Assembly: GCA_019638185.1 (NCBI GenBank) | Contig: JAHBUH010000010.1 | Location: forward strand, 1 to 64,000 | Source of the DNA: Leadbetterella sp. | Lineage (GTDB): Bacteria; Bacteroidota; Bacteroidia; Cytophagales; Spirosomataceae | Direction of reading: 5' to 3' | DNA: 64,000 nucleotides | Shown: in pieces, positions 53,041-61,875 of the stretch | Layout of the letters: every line of letters starts with the position of its first letter | How positions within the stretch are numbered: position 1 is the first letter of the stretch | The notes under the pieces: generated by a model | Told to the model about the DNA's origin: nothing | The model's input: only the letters and a program-made list of their open reading frames with translations | The model's database searches: none | Made by a program: the position numbers and the translations under genes

Positions 53041-54021
53041 TTACGGATGCTCAATAATAACAGGCACAATATTCCAGTTGCCGTACCACGCCAGTACCTC
53101 CGGATCCCCCGGTATAAATGTGATCCGGGTACTGCCGGTGGCTTGCTTGGGCTGCATGCCGTATTGCGGTTTCAGGTTAATGTTTTCCCGCATCAGGATC
53201 GGAGCTCCGTTTTCCAGCTTCAGCTCTATTTTGTAGCGGCCCAAAGGGATGTTATTGATGTAGAGCTCGCTGCTTTCCACTACTTTTCGGATCGTAAAGC
53301 TGATTTTTTCATCGGCATCCACCAGGTGTAGCGGGGTCAGCTTGACCAGGATGACCGAACCTACGGGAAAGCTGCCCGGTAAAGGCAGCGACTGCGTGCG
53401 CAGCGTATAGGATAGATGGATGGAGCCGCCCATGTAGCTGCTGGGCCAGTAAGGGCCCTTGGCTACCGTTTCGGGGGCTGTCTGGCCATACGGAACCAGT
53501 ACAAAGTTTTTTACCGCCCCCCGGGCAGAGGTAAAGCTGCTCAGGCTGCTGTCAGCCGGGAAGAGAGACACCGGCGCCCGGCCCGATTCGTAATCCTGGA
53601 AGTAGCGGGCTCCCCATATCTCCGTGGTGCCCACGGGCAGCAGGATTTCGTAATAGCCCTGCTCATCGGTATCCCCTGAGGCGGAGCTGTAGCTCCCGCC
53701 GATGAGGGAGGAGCGCACGCCGATACGCGCGCCCCGCAGCGGCCGGCCGTAGACGTCTTTGACATAGCCTCTTAACCGGTCAGGTTTGACCGGAAGCTTT
53801 TTAAAGGCAGGGAGGGGGCTGCGCTGATGGCCCATAACATTGACGTAAAACTGCGGGCCGGGTACGGACAGCTCCCTTGAAGAAGCGGGCAACTGGTCAA
53901 AAGGAACGGGCGTTCTTACCTCGCCGGGTTGCGGCTCACCGGGGGAGCCACTGCCCCCGGAGCAGCTCATTATCCCATAAGAAATAAGTAGTACTGCGGA
54001 AAGTTTGAATAGCTTTTTCAT
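53041..54021 (-). CDS. lipoprotein with a carboxypeptidase-regulatory-like domain
   Basis: A 326-aa lipoprotein, Cys in LISYGIMSCSGG (about residue 20). A Pro/Ser-rich stretch is followed by a carboxypeptidase-regulatory-like beta domain: RLRGYVKDVYGRPLRGARIG, SASGDTDEQGYYEILLPVGT. The rest (about 190-326) is an unassigned beta-rich domain. Probably periplasmic or on the outer membrane. It is the last gene of a three-gene operon, 3 bp after the DoxX-like gene. Function unknown. Confidence 0.78.
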   Translation of the reverse strand: MKKLFKLSAVLLISYGIMSCSGGSGSPGEPQPGEVRTPVPFDQLPASSRELSVPGPQFYVNVMGHQRSPLPAFKKLPVKPDRLRGYVKDVYGRPLRGARIGVRSSLIGGSYSSASGDTDEQGYYEILLPVGTTEIWGARYFQDYESGRAPVSLFPADSSLSSFTSARGAVKNFVLVPYGQTAPETVAKGPYWPSSYMGGSIHLSYTLRTQSLPLPGSFPVGSVILVKLTPLHLVDADEKISFTIRKVVESSELYINNIPLGRYKIELKLENGAPILMRENINLKPQYGMQPKQATGSTRITFIPGDPEVLAWYGNWNIVPVIIEHP

Positions 54022-54024
54022 ATT

Positions 54025-54402
54025 TTATTTTAGAAGGGAAAGCAGGTCTTGTTTATGCCCTGCCAGTGAAATTAAGTAAAGCACAAAAACACTTATTCCT
54101 ATGGCCAGGCCACCCGTATCATCAAAGAGGTGATACAGCAGGATACAGATCACTACGGGAGTTAAAGCCAGCAGCGCTAACCGCCTCATTCTGCGCGCCA
54201 GCAGCAAAATGCCGGCACAGAGCTCCACTGTTTTCTGGAGGATAAAGATGTAGCCGGTTTGCGATAACGTGACGGCAAAGGCAGACTCCGGGTTCACCGG
54301 CATCACCGGGTCATAGCCTAAAGGGATCAACAGGCCGTTAATGCCACCGCACACAAAGATGAGCCCCAGGAGCAGCTCCGCTGTGAAATAAATCCTGCTC
54401 AT
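54025..54402 (-). CDS. small four-helix DoxX-like membrane protein
   Basis: A 125-aa integral membrane protein with about four hydrophobic helices, including FTAELLLGLIFVCGGINGLL, QKTVELCAGILLLARRMRRL and LALLALTPVVICILLYHLFD. The GGINGLL and VELxxGxLLL pattern recalls DoxX-like proteins. Its start overlaps the upstream lipoprotein gene by 4 bp. Role unknown. Confidence 0.68.
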   Translation of the reverse strand: MSRIYFTAELLLGLIFVCGGINGLLIPLGYDPVMPVNPESAFAVTLSQTGYIFILQKTVELCAGILLLARRMRRLALLALTPVVICILLYHLFDDTGGLAIGISVFVLYLISLAGHKQDLLSLLK

Positions 54403-55199
54403 TTTTTCCGGATGGCTTCCATTAGTTCTTCCAGGTCATCTTTATTCAGCCCGGGCCCGTCTGTTATCTTCCAGAACATATCCTGGATCACAAGGTAAGG
54501 TTCTAACCACTCGGGGTCCACCCAGCCTTCCTGTAAACGATCCCAGGGATTGTAGTGACGGGTGAGCTTGAGGTGTTCTTTGTCTTCGAGTAGGGATAAA
54601 AACTTAAGCACTTCTTCATTGGCAGTGACCACATAGGGTTTGTATAAGCCCTTGGCGACGGGATAATTGCGGTCATCTGCGCCAAAATTATCTTCCCATG
54701 GAAGGGCTTTATGTGCATTTATACAGGCTACCCCAAGATAATAGGTAGTGGTATCGTTTCCCCCGTTACGGCTATAGGGAGGTACATTGATCCTTACCCT
54801 CCCCATAAGCATTCCGTTTTGTACCCTACTGGGAGAAACCTGTAACATCACCAAGCCTTTTGGGAAAACTACCTCGCCCGATCCTTGCCAGTTGCTATCT
54901 GCCACAATATGAACATCCACATAAAAAGTATTCATGTCGCCTTTTAACTTACGAATATCCGGATCAAAGCGGTGATTCGGACGTTTTACCAGGTGCAGGC
55001 CTTTGGGCAGCTCGAAAGGGGTTCCTTCCGGCAGTTCATCGCTGTCACCGAAACCGGGAAGATGGCTGACACTCCCGATGCGCTCAAACTGCAGGGTGTC
55101 TGTGAGCGGGCCCGTCCCGTTATCTTTATTACAACTCATGGAAAAGGATGCGCTTATGCAGCATCCTATAAAAACGACCGGTAAAAATTGCTTTTTCAT
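54399..55199 (-). CDS. predicted lipoprotein of unknown function, 266 aa
   Basis: The signal peptide ends in FSMSCNKDN with the lipid-anchor Cys near residue 23. The mature part is beta-rich (MNTFYVDVHIVADSNWQGSG, VQNGMLMGRVRINVPPYSRN), followed by a helical C-terminal part ending in a Glu/Lys-rich helix (DDLEELMEAIRKK). No family is recognised. It heads the operon with the DoxX-like protein and the second lipoprotein. Confidence 0.72.
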   Translation of the reverse strand: MKKQFLPVVFIGCCISASFSMSCNKDNGTGPLTDTLQFERIGSVSHLPGFGDSDELPEGTPFELPKGLHLVKRPNHRFDPDIRKLKGDMNTFYVDVHIVADSNWQGSGEVVFPKGLVMLQVSPSRVQNGMLMGRVRINVPPYSRNGGNDTTTYYLGVACINAHKALPWEDNFGADDRNYPVAKGLYKPYVVTANEEVLKFLSLLEDKEHLKLTRHYNPWDRLQEGWVDPEWLEPYLVIQDMFWKITDGPGLNKDDLEELMEAIRKK

Positions 55200-55297
55200 G
55201 CTACAAAGGTAGAGCAGGGCGGAATGTACCCTTCAATCATTCGGCGAACGACCACCATGCCCGCCTAACAACTTCACCGGGCGGTGAACGGCAAAAC

Positions 55298-56335
55298 TCA
55301 GGAAGGGAGGCTGAAAGAAACCACCACCCCGCCATAGGGTTTTACCGTCACCTGCAGCTTTTCTTCGTACTGGCTTTGCAGGCGCCGGGCCGTATTGGAG
55401 AGGCCTACGCCTTCACCATGAAACATATCTTCTGCCGCACCCGTATAAGGATATCCCGTGTTTTCAATACGGATGTGGGTTTTTCCTTCCTGCTGTACAC
55501 AGGTTACAGAAATTTTTCCGCCATCTACTGAAGGCTCTATGCCGTGCTTTATAGCGTTTTCCACCAGGGGCTGCAGCAGCATGGGCGGTATAAGGGCAGG
55601 GGCAGAGGGTGCGTCTATGCTAAAATCCAGTCTCTTCCCGAAGCGCTCCTGCTCCAGTAAAAGATAAGTACGGATAAAATCCAGCTCCTGCGATAAAAGC
55701 ACCAGTTCCTGCCGGGTGGCCCCCAGCGCATAACGGAATGTGTCCGCCAGCCGGCCAATCAGCACGCGGGTGTATTCCTGCCCGGCCGGTACTGAGGCGC
55801 TGATGCTGTTCAGGGTATTAAAAAGAAAATGAGGCTGGATCTGGGCTTTCAGGGCATTGATCTCTGCCCGGTGTGCCAGTTCTTTTAATTCCTGCTCGCG
55901 CTGATGCTGTGCCTCTCTTTCCCGGAAGAAAAGGTCAATATGGAGCGAGCTGAACACCTGGATATAAAACAGCAGGTTAGGGCCGGTGTTCTGGAAAATC
56001 TGTACGGTGGTCATGGCCGGCAGTCCCGCCAGGCGATTGTATAAACTGTAAAGCGCCACCCAGAGGCCATAATAAAGTAAGGCGGTAACCAGGTGCAGGG
56101 TAAACCGCTGCTGCATGGGCCGGTACGCCCAAAGGCGGAACTGAAGCCACCATACCGGCAGCCCTGCCAGGGCCATAATGAGGCAGTCCACAGCCAGATC
56201 CCGTAGAAAGGCCGGTGAAAAACCTCGGGAGAACAGCCGGGGCGTACTGTACAGGATACTCATCACCACCAGACAAAATACAAAGAGGGTTATCTCCCTT
56301 TGGGTGGCTTTGTTTCCTTTAAAAACCTGCTGCAT
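55298..56335 (-). CDS. LytS/YehU-type sensor histidine kinase
   Basis: A 345-aa inner-membrane kinase. About four hydrophobic helices fill residues 15-140. A coiled coil then leads into the His_kinase domain: ALKAQIQPHFLFNTLNSISA with the phospho-acceptor His, an Asn-box (LLQPLVENAIKHGIEPS) and GVGLSNTARRLQSQYEEKL as the ATP-lid glycines. It is divergent from a LytTR regulator across ~117 bp, its likely partner. No extracellular sensor domain is visible, so the signal is probably sensed in or near the membrane. Confidence 0.9.
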   Translation of the reverse strand: MQQVFKGNKATQREITLFVFCLVVMSILYSTPRLFSRGFSPAFLRDLAVDCLIMALAGLPVWWLQFRLWAYRPMQQRFTLHLVTALLYYGLWVALYSLYNRLAGLPAMTTVQIFQNTGPNLLFYIQVFSSLHIDLFFREREAQHQREQELKELAHRAEINALKAQIQPHFLFNTLNSISASVPAGQEYTRVLIGRLADTFRYALGATRQELVLLSQELDFIRTYLLLEQERFGKRLDFSIDAPSAPALIPPMLLQPLVENAIKHGIEPSVDGGKISVTCVQQEGKTHIRIENTGYPYTGAAEDMFHGEGVGLSNTARRLQSQYEEKLQVTVKPYGGVVVSFSLPS

Positions 56336-56452
56336 ACGGAATGCCCTTTAAATTTTGGAATACAAACTTAGATATTAAAATGCGTTATTCCACAGCCCGG
56401 AAATCTGCGTATCTTGCGCAGGAATAAGAAATTACTTAAAAAGAAGACAGGC

Positions 56453-57181
56453 ATGTCCAGGAAATCCGTATTGATCATTGACGATGAAGAGCACGGAAGA
56501 GTGCTGGTAAAGCAGTACCTTTCTGCTTACCCGGAGTTTTTTGTGGCCGGAGAATGTGCTAACGGCCTGGAGGCCATACAGCTGATTAACCGCTCAGAGC
56601 CTGACCTGGTTTTCCTGGACATCCGCATGCCGGGGGCCGACGGTTTTGAGGTGCTGCAGCAGGTAGAGCATGTTCCACAGGTGATCTTCACCACCGCCTA
56701 TGACAGTTACGCCATCCGGGCTTTTGAAGCCAATGCCGTAGATTACCTTCTCAAACCCTATACCAAAGAGCGTTTTGATCGTACCATGGCGCGCCTTACG
56801 CCTCAAACCCTGCCCCAGGCGCTGGCTGTGGCTGCTACTTATCGGAACCCGGCGGGTTTTTCCGGGCGTGTGCTGGTAGAGCACAAAAAGCGTTTCAGGA
56901 ATATCGCGGCAGATGACATTATTTTCCTGAAGGCAGACGGCGACTACACCGAAATTCACACCGCGGAGGCTTCTTACCTGAGCTCTACCGGCATCAGTAC
57001 TTTAACGGCCCGGTTTGATCCTCAAAAGTTCGCCCGTATTCACCGGTCGGTGGTGGTGAATATGAATTATGTGCGGGAAATGTACCGCGACATCGGCAAG
57101 ACCTTCCTGGTCATGGAAAACGGCATGGAATTTAATGTAGGCAGGAATTACCTGCCCGTCATTAAAAATCTGATGGCCTGA
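56453..57181 (+). CDS. LytTR-family response regulator
   Basis: A 242-aa regulator. Receiver domain 1-120 (SVLIIDDEEHGR, phospho-acceptor Asp56 in VFLDIRMPGADGF, YDSYAIRAFEANAVDYLLKP). A LytTR DNA-binding domain follows (ADDIIFLKADGDYTEIHTAE, RFDPQKFARIHRSVVVNMNY). The start at 56453 (MSRKSVLIIDD) is preferred, since an upstream in-frame start would add only 13 Lys-rich residues. It is divergent from the LytS kinase gene and forms one complete two-component system with it. Confidence 0.92.
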   Translation: MSRKSVLIIDDEEHGRVLVKQYLSAYPEFFVAGECANGLEAIQLINRSEPDLVFLDIRMPGADGFEVLQQVEHVPQVIFTTAYDSYAIRAFEANAVDYLLKPYTKERFDRTMARLTPQTLPQALAVAATYRNPAGFSGRVLVEHKKRFRNIAADDIIFLKADGDYTEIHTAEASYLSSTGISTLTARFDPQKFARIHRSVVVNMNYVREMYRDIGKTFLVMENGMEFNVGRNYLPVIKNLMA

Positions 57182-57270
57182 GAGCATAAACGGGCGTAGC
57201 CGGGAACGTGGTAATCTTTCCATAGCCGGTTTTTACCCGGTAAAAAATCATACTCCGTAAAAGGAGCCGG

Positions 57271-57951
57271 CTAAAACTCTCCCCGTTCCGTCAGCCGACG
57301 CAGCAGCTCTTCCCGGTAAGAGGCCGAAACCGGCAGTGTTTTCCCGCCAATAGTCACTTCCGCCCGCCCGATCTTGTCGATTTTTGACACCGCGGCCGCA
57401 TACGACTTATGGATTCTTACAAAACGGGCCGCGGGTAGCTTCTCCAGCGCTTCCGTGAGGGTCATCCGGCAGAGTGTTTTCCGATCCTTTTCATAGAAGG
57501 TGACATAATTGTCATCGGCTTCCAGGTACAGAAGGGCGTGAAGATCTACCCTGACCTGGTCATAACCGCTTTTTACAAAAATGAAGTGATCTTCCGGTGT
57601 CCGGGGTTTTATACGGGAACAGGCCAGCAGAAAACGCTCAAAGCTGACGGGTTTCAGGAGGTAGTCGGTCACGGCCAGCTCAAAACCCTCCAGGGCATAC
57701 TGCGGGTAGGCGGTGGTAAAGATGATCCGGGTGTCATCTCCCACCAGCCGGGCCATTTCCAGGCCGCTCAGATCCGGCATCCGGATATCCAGGAATATCC
57801 CATCCACTTTCTCTTTCCTGAGAAAGGCCAGCGCCTCCGTGGCGCTGGAAAATGTCCCCGCTACTTCCAGGAAGGGTATTTTGGCTGCGTGCGACTGCAA
57901 TACGCTCAGCCCCATGGGTTCATCGTCTACAAAAATACACCGGATGTTCAA
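57271..57951 (-). CDS. LytTR-family response regulator of the kinase-redoxin operon
   Basis: A 226-aa regulator: receiver domain with CIFVDDEPMGLSV and phospho-acceptor Asp55 in GIFLDIRMPDLSGLEM, then a LytTR DNA-binding domain (LHALLYLEADDNYVTFYEKD, KLPAARFVRIHKSYAAAVSK). Last gene of a three-gene operon; its start overlaps the TlpA-like gene by 4 bp. Its partner kinase is encoded two genes upstream. It may bind the 9-N12-9 direct repeats before that kinase gene (inference). Confidence 0.92.
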   Translation of the reverse strand: MNIRCIFVDDEPMGLSVLQSHAAKIPFLEVAGTFSSATEALAFLRKEKVDGIFLDIRMPDLSGLEMARLVGDDTRIIFTTAYPQYALEGFELAVTDYLLKPVSFERFLLACSRIKPRTPEDHFIFVKSGYDQVRVDLHALLYLEADDNYVTFYEKDRKTLCRMTLTEALEKLPAARFVRIHKSYAAAVSKIDKIGRAEVTIGGKTLPVSASYREELLRRLTERGEF

Positions 57952-59399
57952 AGCAGCTTCCTGATTTGTTCGTACAATTCTTCCTTATCGGACGGGCGTT
58001 TGGCATGCAGCGTGATGATGCTCCCCGATTTATCCACTAAAATATAGGAAGGAAATGAGATCATCCCGTCCTGGCCGTATCTTTTTCTGAGGTCTTCTTC
58101 CAAGGCCTTGCCGGCCAGGATATGCTGACCTGAAAGATTGAAAAAATTCACCGTCTCTTTCCATTTTTTAACGGGATCCGGAGAATGCTCTACCGCTACA
58201 TAAAGAAAAGCCACTTCTCCGGAGCTGAAATTTTGTTTCAGCGCCTGGTTAAACGCAAATTCCTGCCGGCAAGGGCCGCACCAGGTTCCCCAGAGGTCAA
58301 TATAGAGGACCTTTCCTTTGAATTGATTAATGATGGAACTGAGGTCCGGTAAGTTTTCCGTGACAAAGCGGGTCATGGAGTTTTCTGTGGATTCCAGGTA
58401 AGGTTTCATGACCTGTTTCACATGCGGCAGGTACCTGCTGTCGGGGAAACGCCCGGTGAAGTCACGGTAAGCTTCCGCCAGGTATTCCAGGTCTCCCTGC
58501 AGGATACCGTTAGTGATAAAGGAAGCCAGCGCATATTGGAGGGATAAGCCTTCAAAACTATAGGTGATGAGCTTGTAATCCCAGTAGCGTTTGCCTTTGT
58601 TCCGTACTTCTTTATTCACCTCTTCGAAAGGTTTTTGAAATATCTTTTCAGCCATCCTTTTGAACTCTTCCGCCGTCTCGTACTTTTCTTCCAGGTGATA
58701 CTTATAGTTAGCCACCATGATCTGGTAATGGTAGCTGTTAACGGCGGAACTATCGGATAAGCTGACGGCTTCATGGGCCCGGTTACTGGTAGATTTCCAT
58801 TGTTTTAAATCAAACCGGGATTTGTTTTCACCGGTCAGTTTCACTCCGGTACTCCACATCAGATCCCGGATTTTGCTGACGGTAAAATACCGGATATCTG
58901 CCCGCGTCATGGCGATAAATGCTTCCGATAAGCCGGGTGAGGCGGATTGGAGGTCAGAAAGTGCTTTGGCCTGGTGGCTGTCCAATATTTTCCGGATGTC
59001 TTCCGGGTTAGAAAGGGTATCGTTCCAGGTCTTTTCCCCGAGCAGGTAATCCATTAAGCCCGTTTTCCTCCGGAATTCATTTTCTTTGCCCAGTTGGCCT
59101 GAAAACCGGAGGGAGTCTGTTTGCATCAAATGCAGCGTACGGCCCGGTTCAGCGTACAGGTGCAGACGGGTATTCTGCCGGTCCAGGAAAATGGTCTGAG
59201 CCCGGGTTACCGGCAGTTCGATCCGGAAGTGGCCATCGGCATCAGCCGTTACGGCATGCGACAGCGCATCATAATACCAGCAGTCGAAGGGCACATTGAA
59301 AGTCAGGGTTTCACCGGGCGAAACCTGGCCGGAAACGGTCATCTGGCCATAGGAGCGGGCAGAAACCAGGAGTGAGATAAGAAGGATAAGATAGCGCAT
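57948..59399 (-). CDS. TlpA-like thioredoxin-fold protein between kinase and regulator genes
   Basis: A 483-aa exported protein (signal peptide ending SARSYGQ). Residues ~20-110 form a beta domain like the DUF4369-type front part of Bacteroidota TlpA proteins; 110-345 are helical and unassigned. The C-terminal thioredoxin fold has VLYIDLWGTWCGPCRQEFAF with the redox-active CxxC and SFPSYILVDKSG with the cis-Pro. It probably reduces or checks disulphides in the periplasm. It lies 2 bp after the LytS kinase gene and overlaps the regulator gene, so it is made together with the signalling pair, an unusual place for such a protein. Confidence 0.87.
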   Translation of the reverse strand: MRYLILLISLLVSARSYGQMTVSGQVSPGETLTFNVPFDCWYYDALSHAVTADADGHFRIELPVTRAQTIFLDRQNTRLHLYAEPGRTLHLMQTDSLRFSGQLGKENEFRRKTGLMDYLLGEKTWNDTLSNPEDIRKILDSHQAKALSDLQSASPGLSEAFIAMTRADIRYFTVSKIRDLMWSTGVKLTGENKSRFDLKQWKSTSNRAHEAVSLSDSSAVNSYHYQIMVANYKYHLEEKYETAEEFKRMAEKIFQKPFEEVNKEVRNKGKRYWDYKLITYSFEGLSLQYALASFITNGILQGDLEYLAEAYRDFTGRFPDSRYLPHVKQVMKPYLESTENSMTRFVTENLPDLSSIINQFKGKVLYIDLWGTWCGPCRQEFAFNQALKQNFSSGEVAFLYVAVEHSPDPVKKWKETVNFFNLSGQHILAGKALEEDLRKRYGQDGMISFPSYILVDKSGSIITLHAKRPSDKEELYEQIRKLL

Positions 59400-59401
59400 G
59401 A

Positions 59402-60448
59402 TCAGGCAAGGTTAATGGTTAATACTACTTTAAAGTCGGGGCCTTCGGGCCCGTGAAACAACTGATGCCGGCCGGGATAAATCAGGTCCAGTCGCTGCCT
59501 GACATTTTCAATGCCGCTGCCCAGCCCTTCTGGCTTCTTTTTTTTCGGAACTAGGGTGTTCCGGGCCAGGAAATTCAGGACTTTGTCTTTTACGTTTAAG
59601 CGGATGATTATTTTACAGGGGTGCTCCGTGCTGATCCCGTACTTAAAGGCATTTTCTATAAACGGAAGCAGCAGCAGGGGCGCTATTTTAAGCGAGGGAT
59701 CATCGATGGAAATGGCTGTTTCCACGGTTATATTTTCGCGGTGGGGTACGCGGAGCCTTTGCAACTGAAGATAGTCTTCTATAAAATTTATTTCATCCGA
59801 AAGAGAGGTGAGGTCACTACCGGCTCCGGTGAGGGTATAGCGCATGATGCCGGAGAGTTGCTCAATGCATTTCGCCGTACGGGGGGCATTTTCCTGGAGT
59901 GCCGTACCGTAAATGGTATTCAGGGTATTGAAAAAGAAGTGAGGATTTACCTGGGCTTTCAATACGTTGATCTCCGATTCTTTCTGCTGAATCTGCCGGT
60001 TTTTGGTTTCCCCCTCTTTTTGGAAATAATCTCTCAGGAAAGCATAAATCAGGCCGTAAGCCGATATCACCAGGAAGGGCACGGTAAAAGTAAACAGGTG
60101 CGAAGCTCCGTACTTATAGCTTGACCACCAGCCGTTCAGTAATACCAGCGCTGCTGCCCCGGAAAGCAGGATGATAAGGTATTCCGGGAAGGATTTTCTT
60201 TTGAAAACATAGTGGTAACTGAGTTCCACGAACATCGCTACCAGGAGACAGTGCAGCCAGATCACCTGGTAATAGTTATGGTTTAAGAACCTCTGCCACT
60301 GGGTGACCGCACTCCCGTCAGTATTAAACATGTAGGGGCCATTCCGGCTCACCTGGTACCCGTAACTGAGGGCATCATTCAGTTCCAAAACCGCCCACAA
60401 AAGAAAGCCCTGAAGCAGCCCCTGCTGCCCTGTTTTTAGTTTTTTCAT
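59402..60448 (-). CDS. LytS/YehU-type sensor histidine kinase heading the redoxin operon
   Basis: A 348-aa membrane kinase with about four helices (residues 10-140), a coiled coil, and the His_kinase domain: VLKAQVNPHFFFNTLNTIYG with the phospho-acceptor His, LLLLPFIENAFKYGISTEHP as the N box and GLGSGIENVRQRLDLIY as the glycine box. A periplasmic loop (about 28-60) includes NGPYMFNTDGSAVTQWQRFL and could sense a ligand. It is followed after 2 bp by the TlpA-like gene and then the LytTR regulator. Confidence 0.9.
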   Translation of the reverse strand: MKKLKTGQQGLLQGFLLWAVLELNDALSYGYQVSRNGPYMFNTDGSAVTQWQRFLNHNYYQVIWLHCLLVAMFVELSYHYVFKRKSFPEYLIILLSGAAALVLLNGWWSSYKYGASHLFTFTVPFLVISAYGLIYAFLRDYFQKEGETKNRQIQQKESEINVLKAQVNPHFFFNTLNTIYGTALQENAPRTAKCIEQLSGIMRYTLTGAGSDLTSLSDEINFIEDYLQLQRLRVPHRENITVETAISIDDPSLKIAPLLLLPFIENAFKYGISTEHPCKIIIRLNVKDKVLNFLARNTLVPKKKKPEGLGSGIENVRQRLDLIYPGRHQLFHGPEGPDFKVVLTINLA

Positions 60449-60477
60449 ATCTCCTTTGAAATGGATACATCAAAGGT

Positions 60478-60534
60478 ATGGGGTGTGAAACGGCCCCGCA
60501 ATTAAATGGGGTGTATGGGGGGAAGTATGGGGTG
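60478..60534 (-). promoter_or_regulatory. candidate LytTR operator: direct repeats before the kinase-redoxin-regulator operon
   Basis: On the minus strand CACCCCATA, 12 bases, then CACCCCATT (60505-60534) form two 9-bp direct repeats one face of the helix apart. LytTR regulators such as AgrA and ComE bind exactly this 9-N12-9 layout. A third CACCCCAT lies at 60478-60485. All are within 90 bp of the operon's first start codon. Confidence 0.6.
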
Positions 60535-60738
60535 AAGCTGTGTGGACCAGAACTATTTTCGCAATCAAATTTTTTTATCCGGGAAATCCCCGGCCTGGGT
60601 CATGTGCCTTACGCTCCGTAAGGGGATAATTGTCCGCCTCTATTTATCATACTTCGGAAACGCCCTTAATATTGTCCCGGCTTAAATTAAATTTTAATTA
60701 ATAAGAATTATATTTATTGCAAATTAGCTGCTTATCGG

Positions 60739-61803
60739 ATGCGGGTTTTCTTTGCTATGACCTTTACCCTGTTATTTTCCCTGGGCGGATATGCGCAGCC
60801 TGCCGTGAGCGAGGTCCGGGTAAATAATAAAGTAGTCGATATCCGGAAGGCCGGGAAAGTGTATCTGAAATCTCCTGAACAGATGCTCATGATAGAGCTT
60901 AAACCTTCGGGAGAGCGATATGCCTATCGTATTTATACGCTGGATACCAGCTGGACCTTTAGCCGCTACCCGGTTTTTAACTTCCTGGGTTTAAGCGGCG
61001 GGAGCCACGTGATTGAATTCAAAAGCTGGTCGGGAGGTATGGCTTCACCGGTGCTGAAAGTAGGCCTGGAGGTTCAGCAGACCTTCTGGCAGGAGTGGTG
61101 GTTCTGGCCTGTTATTCTTCTCTATGCAGTGCTGGTAGTGGGAATAGCCGTGTATCTTTTCTTCCTCTATGACCTGCGTCAAAAGGTGAAAATGCAATAT
61201 GTGCGAAACCGCATCGCCTCGGATCTGCACGATGAGGTGGGCTCTAACCTGACCTCCATAGCCATTTATACCGAACTGCTGAGGGATAAGGTGGCCGGAA
61301 AAAAGGAGCTGATGCCTATCCTGGACCGCATCACCAGTAATTCAGAAGAGACAGTGGGCCTCATGCGCGACACCATCTGGGCCATTAACCCGGAGAATGA
61401 TTCTACCGGGCGGCTTACGGAAAAGATGCGGTCTTTCGGGGCGGAAATACTGGCTGCGCGAAAGATAAAGTTCCGGTTTGAGGTACCGGAATTCCATACC
61501 AGGGCAGAGCTGAGCATGGAGCAGCGGCGTAACCTCTACCTGGTGTATAAGGAGGCCATCAATAACATTGCGAAGCACTCCGGTGCAAAAAATGCGGAAT
61601 GTGTGATGACCAAGGAGACAAACGGCCTGATGGTCAGGGTGACGGATGACGGACGGGGCTTTGACCCGGATGAAACCTTTGAGGGCAACGGACTAAAGAA
61701 CTTTTCCTTAAGAAGCCGGGACAGCGGCCTGTATGTAAAAGTGGATTCGGCGCCGGGTAAAGGCACCACCGTGGAAGTGTGGGTGGAAGCCCCGGCCCTG
61801 TGA
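60739..61803 (+). CDS. NarL-type sensor histidine kinase with a Y_Y_Y-like sensory part
   Basis: A 354-aa membrane kinase: signal peptide (ending GGYAQ), a short beta domain (YLKSPEQMLMIELKPSGERY and GGSHVIEFKSWSGG) like the Y_Y_Y domain of hybrid two-component proteins but without its propeller, and one membrane helix (about 132-152). The kinase core has RIASDLHDEVGSNLTSIAIY with the phospho-acceptor His, YLVYKEAINNIAKHSGAKNA as the N box and VTDDGRGFDPDETFEGNGL as the G box. It lies 72 bp before its likely partner regulator. Confidence 0.9.
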   Translation: MRVFFAMTFTLLFSLGGYAQPAVSEVRVNNKVVDIRKAGKVYLKSPEQMLMIELKPSGERYAYRIYTLDTSWTFSRYPVFNFLGLSGGSHVIEFKSWSGGMASPVLKVGLEVQQTFWQEWWFWPVILLYAVLVVGIAVYLFFLYDLRQKVKMQYVRNRIASDLHDEVGSNLTSIAIYTELLRDKVAGKKELMPILDRITSNSEETVGLMRDTIWAINPENDSTGRLTEKMRSFGAEILAARKIKFRFEVPEFHTRAELSMEQRRNLYLVYKEAINNIAKHSGAKNAECVMTKETNGLMVRVTDDGRGFDPDETFEGNGLKNFSLRSRDSGLYVKVDSAPGKGTTVEVWVEAPAL

Positions 61804-61807
61804 TCTA

Positions 61808-61819
61808 CCTAATATTAGG
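61808..61819. promoter_or_regulatory. perfect 12-bp palindrome upstream of the NarL-type regulator gene
   Basis: CCTAATATTAGG lies 4 bp after the kinase stop and just upstream of the -33 box of the regulator's own promoter. Its position suits an operator for feedback by the NarL/LuxR-type regulator. Confidence 0.5.
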
Positions 61820-61821
61820 GA

Positions 61822-61853
61822 TTGATGCCATGACGGCCCGCCGTGTAATTTTG
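61822..61853 (+). promoter_or_regulatory. promoter of the NarL-type regulator gene
   Basis: TTG at 61822-61824 and TAATTTTG at 61846-61853 are 21 bp apart, a good match to the Bacteroidota TTG-N17-23-TAnnTTTG promoter. It ends 22 bp before the ATG at 61876, so the regulator can be transcribed apart from the kinase. Confidence 0.65.
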
Positions 61854-61875
61854 TGCAATAACTCAAGACAAAGTG

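Noticed and set aside
57200..57270. TTTTTACC/GGTAAAAA palindrome between two convergent regulator genes as a terminator
   Set aside because: The loop would be a single base and the T run is part of the stem; it may act weakly in both directions but the support is thin.
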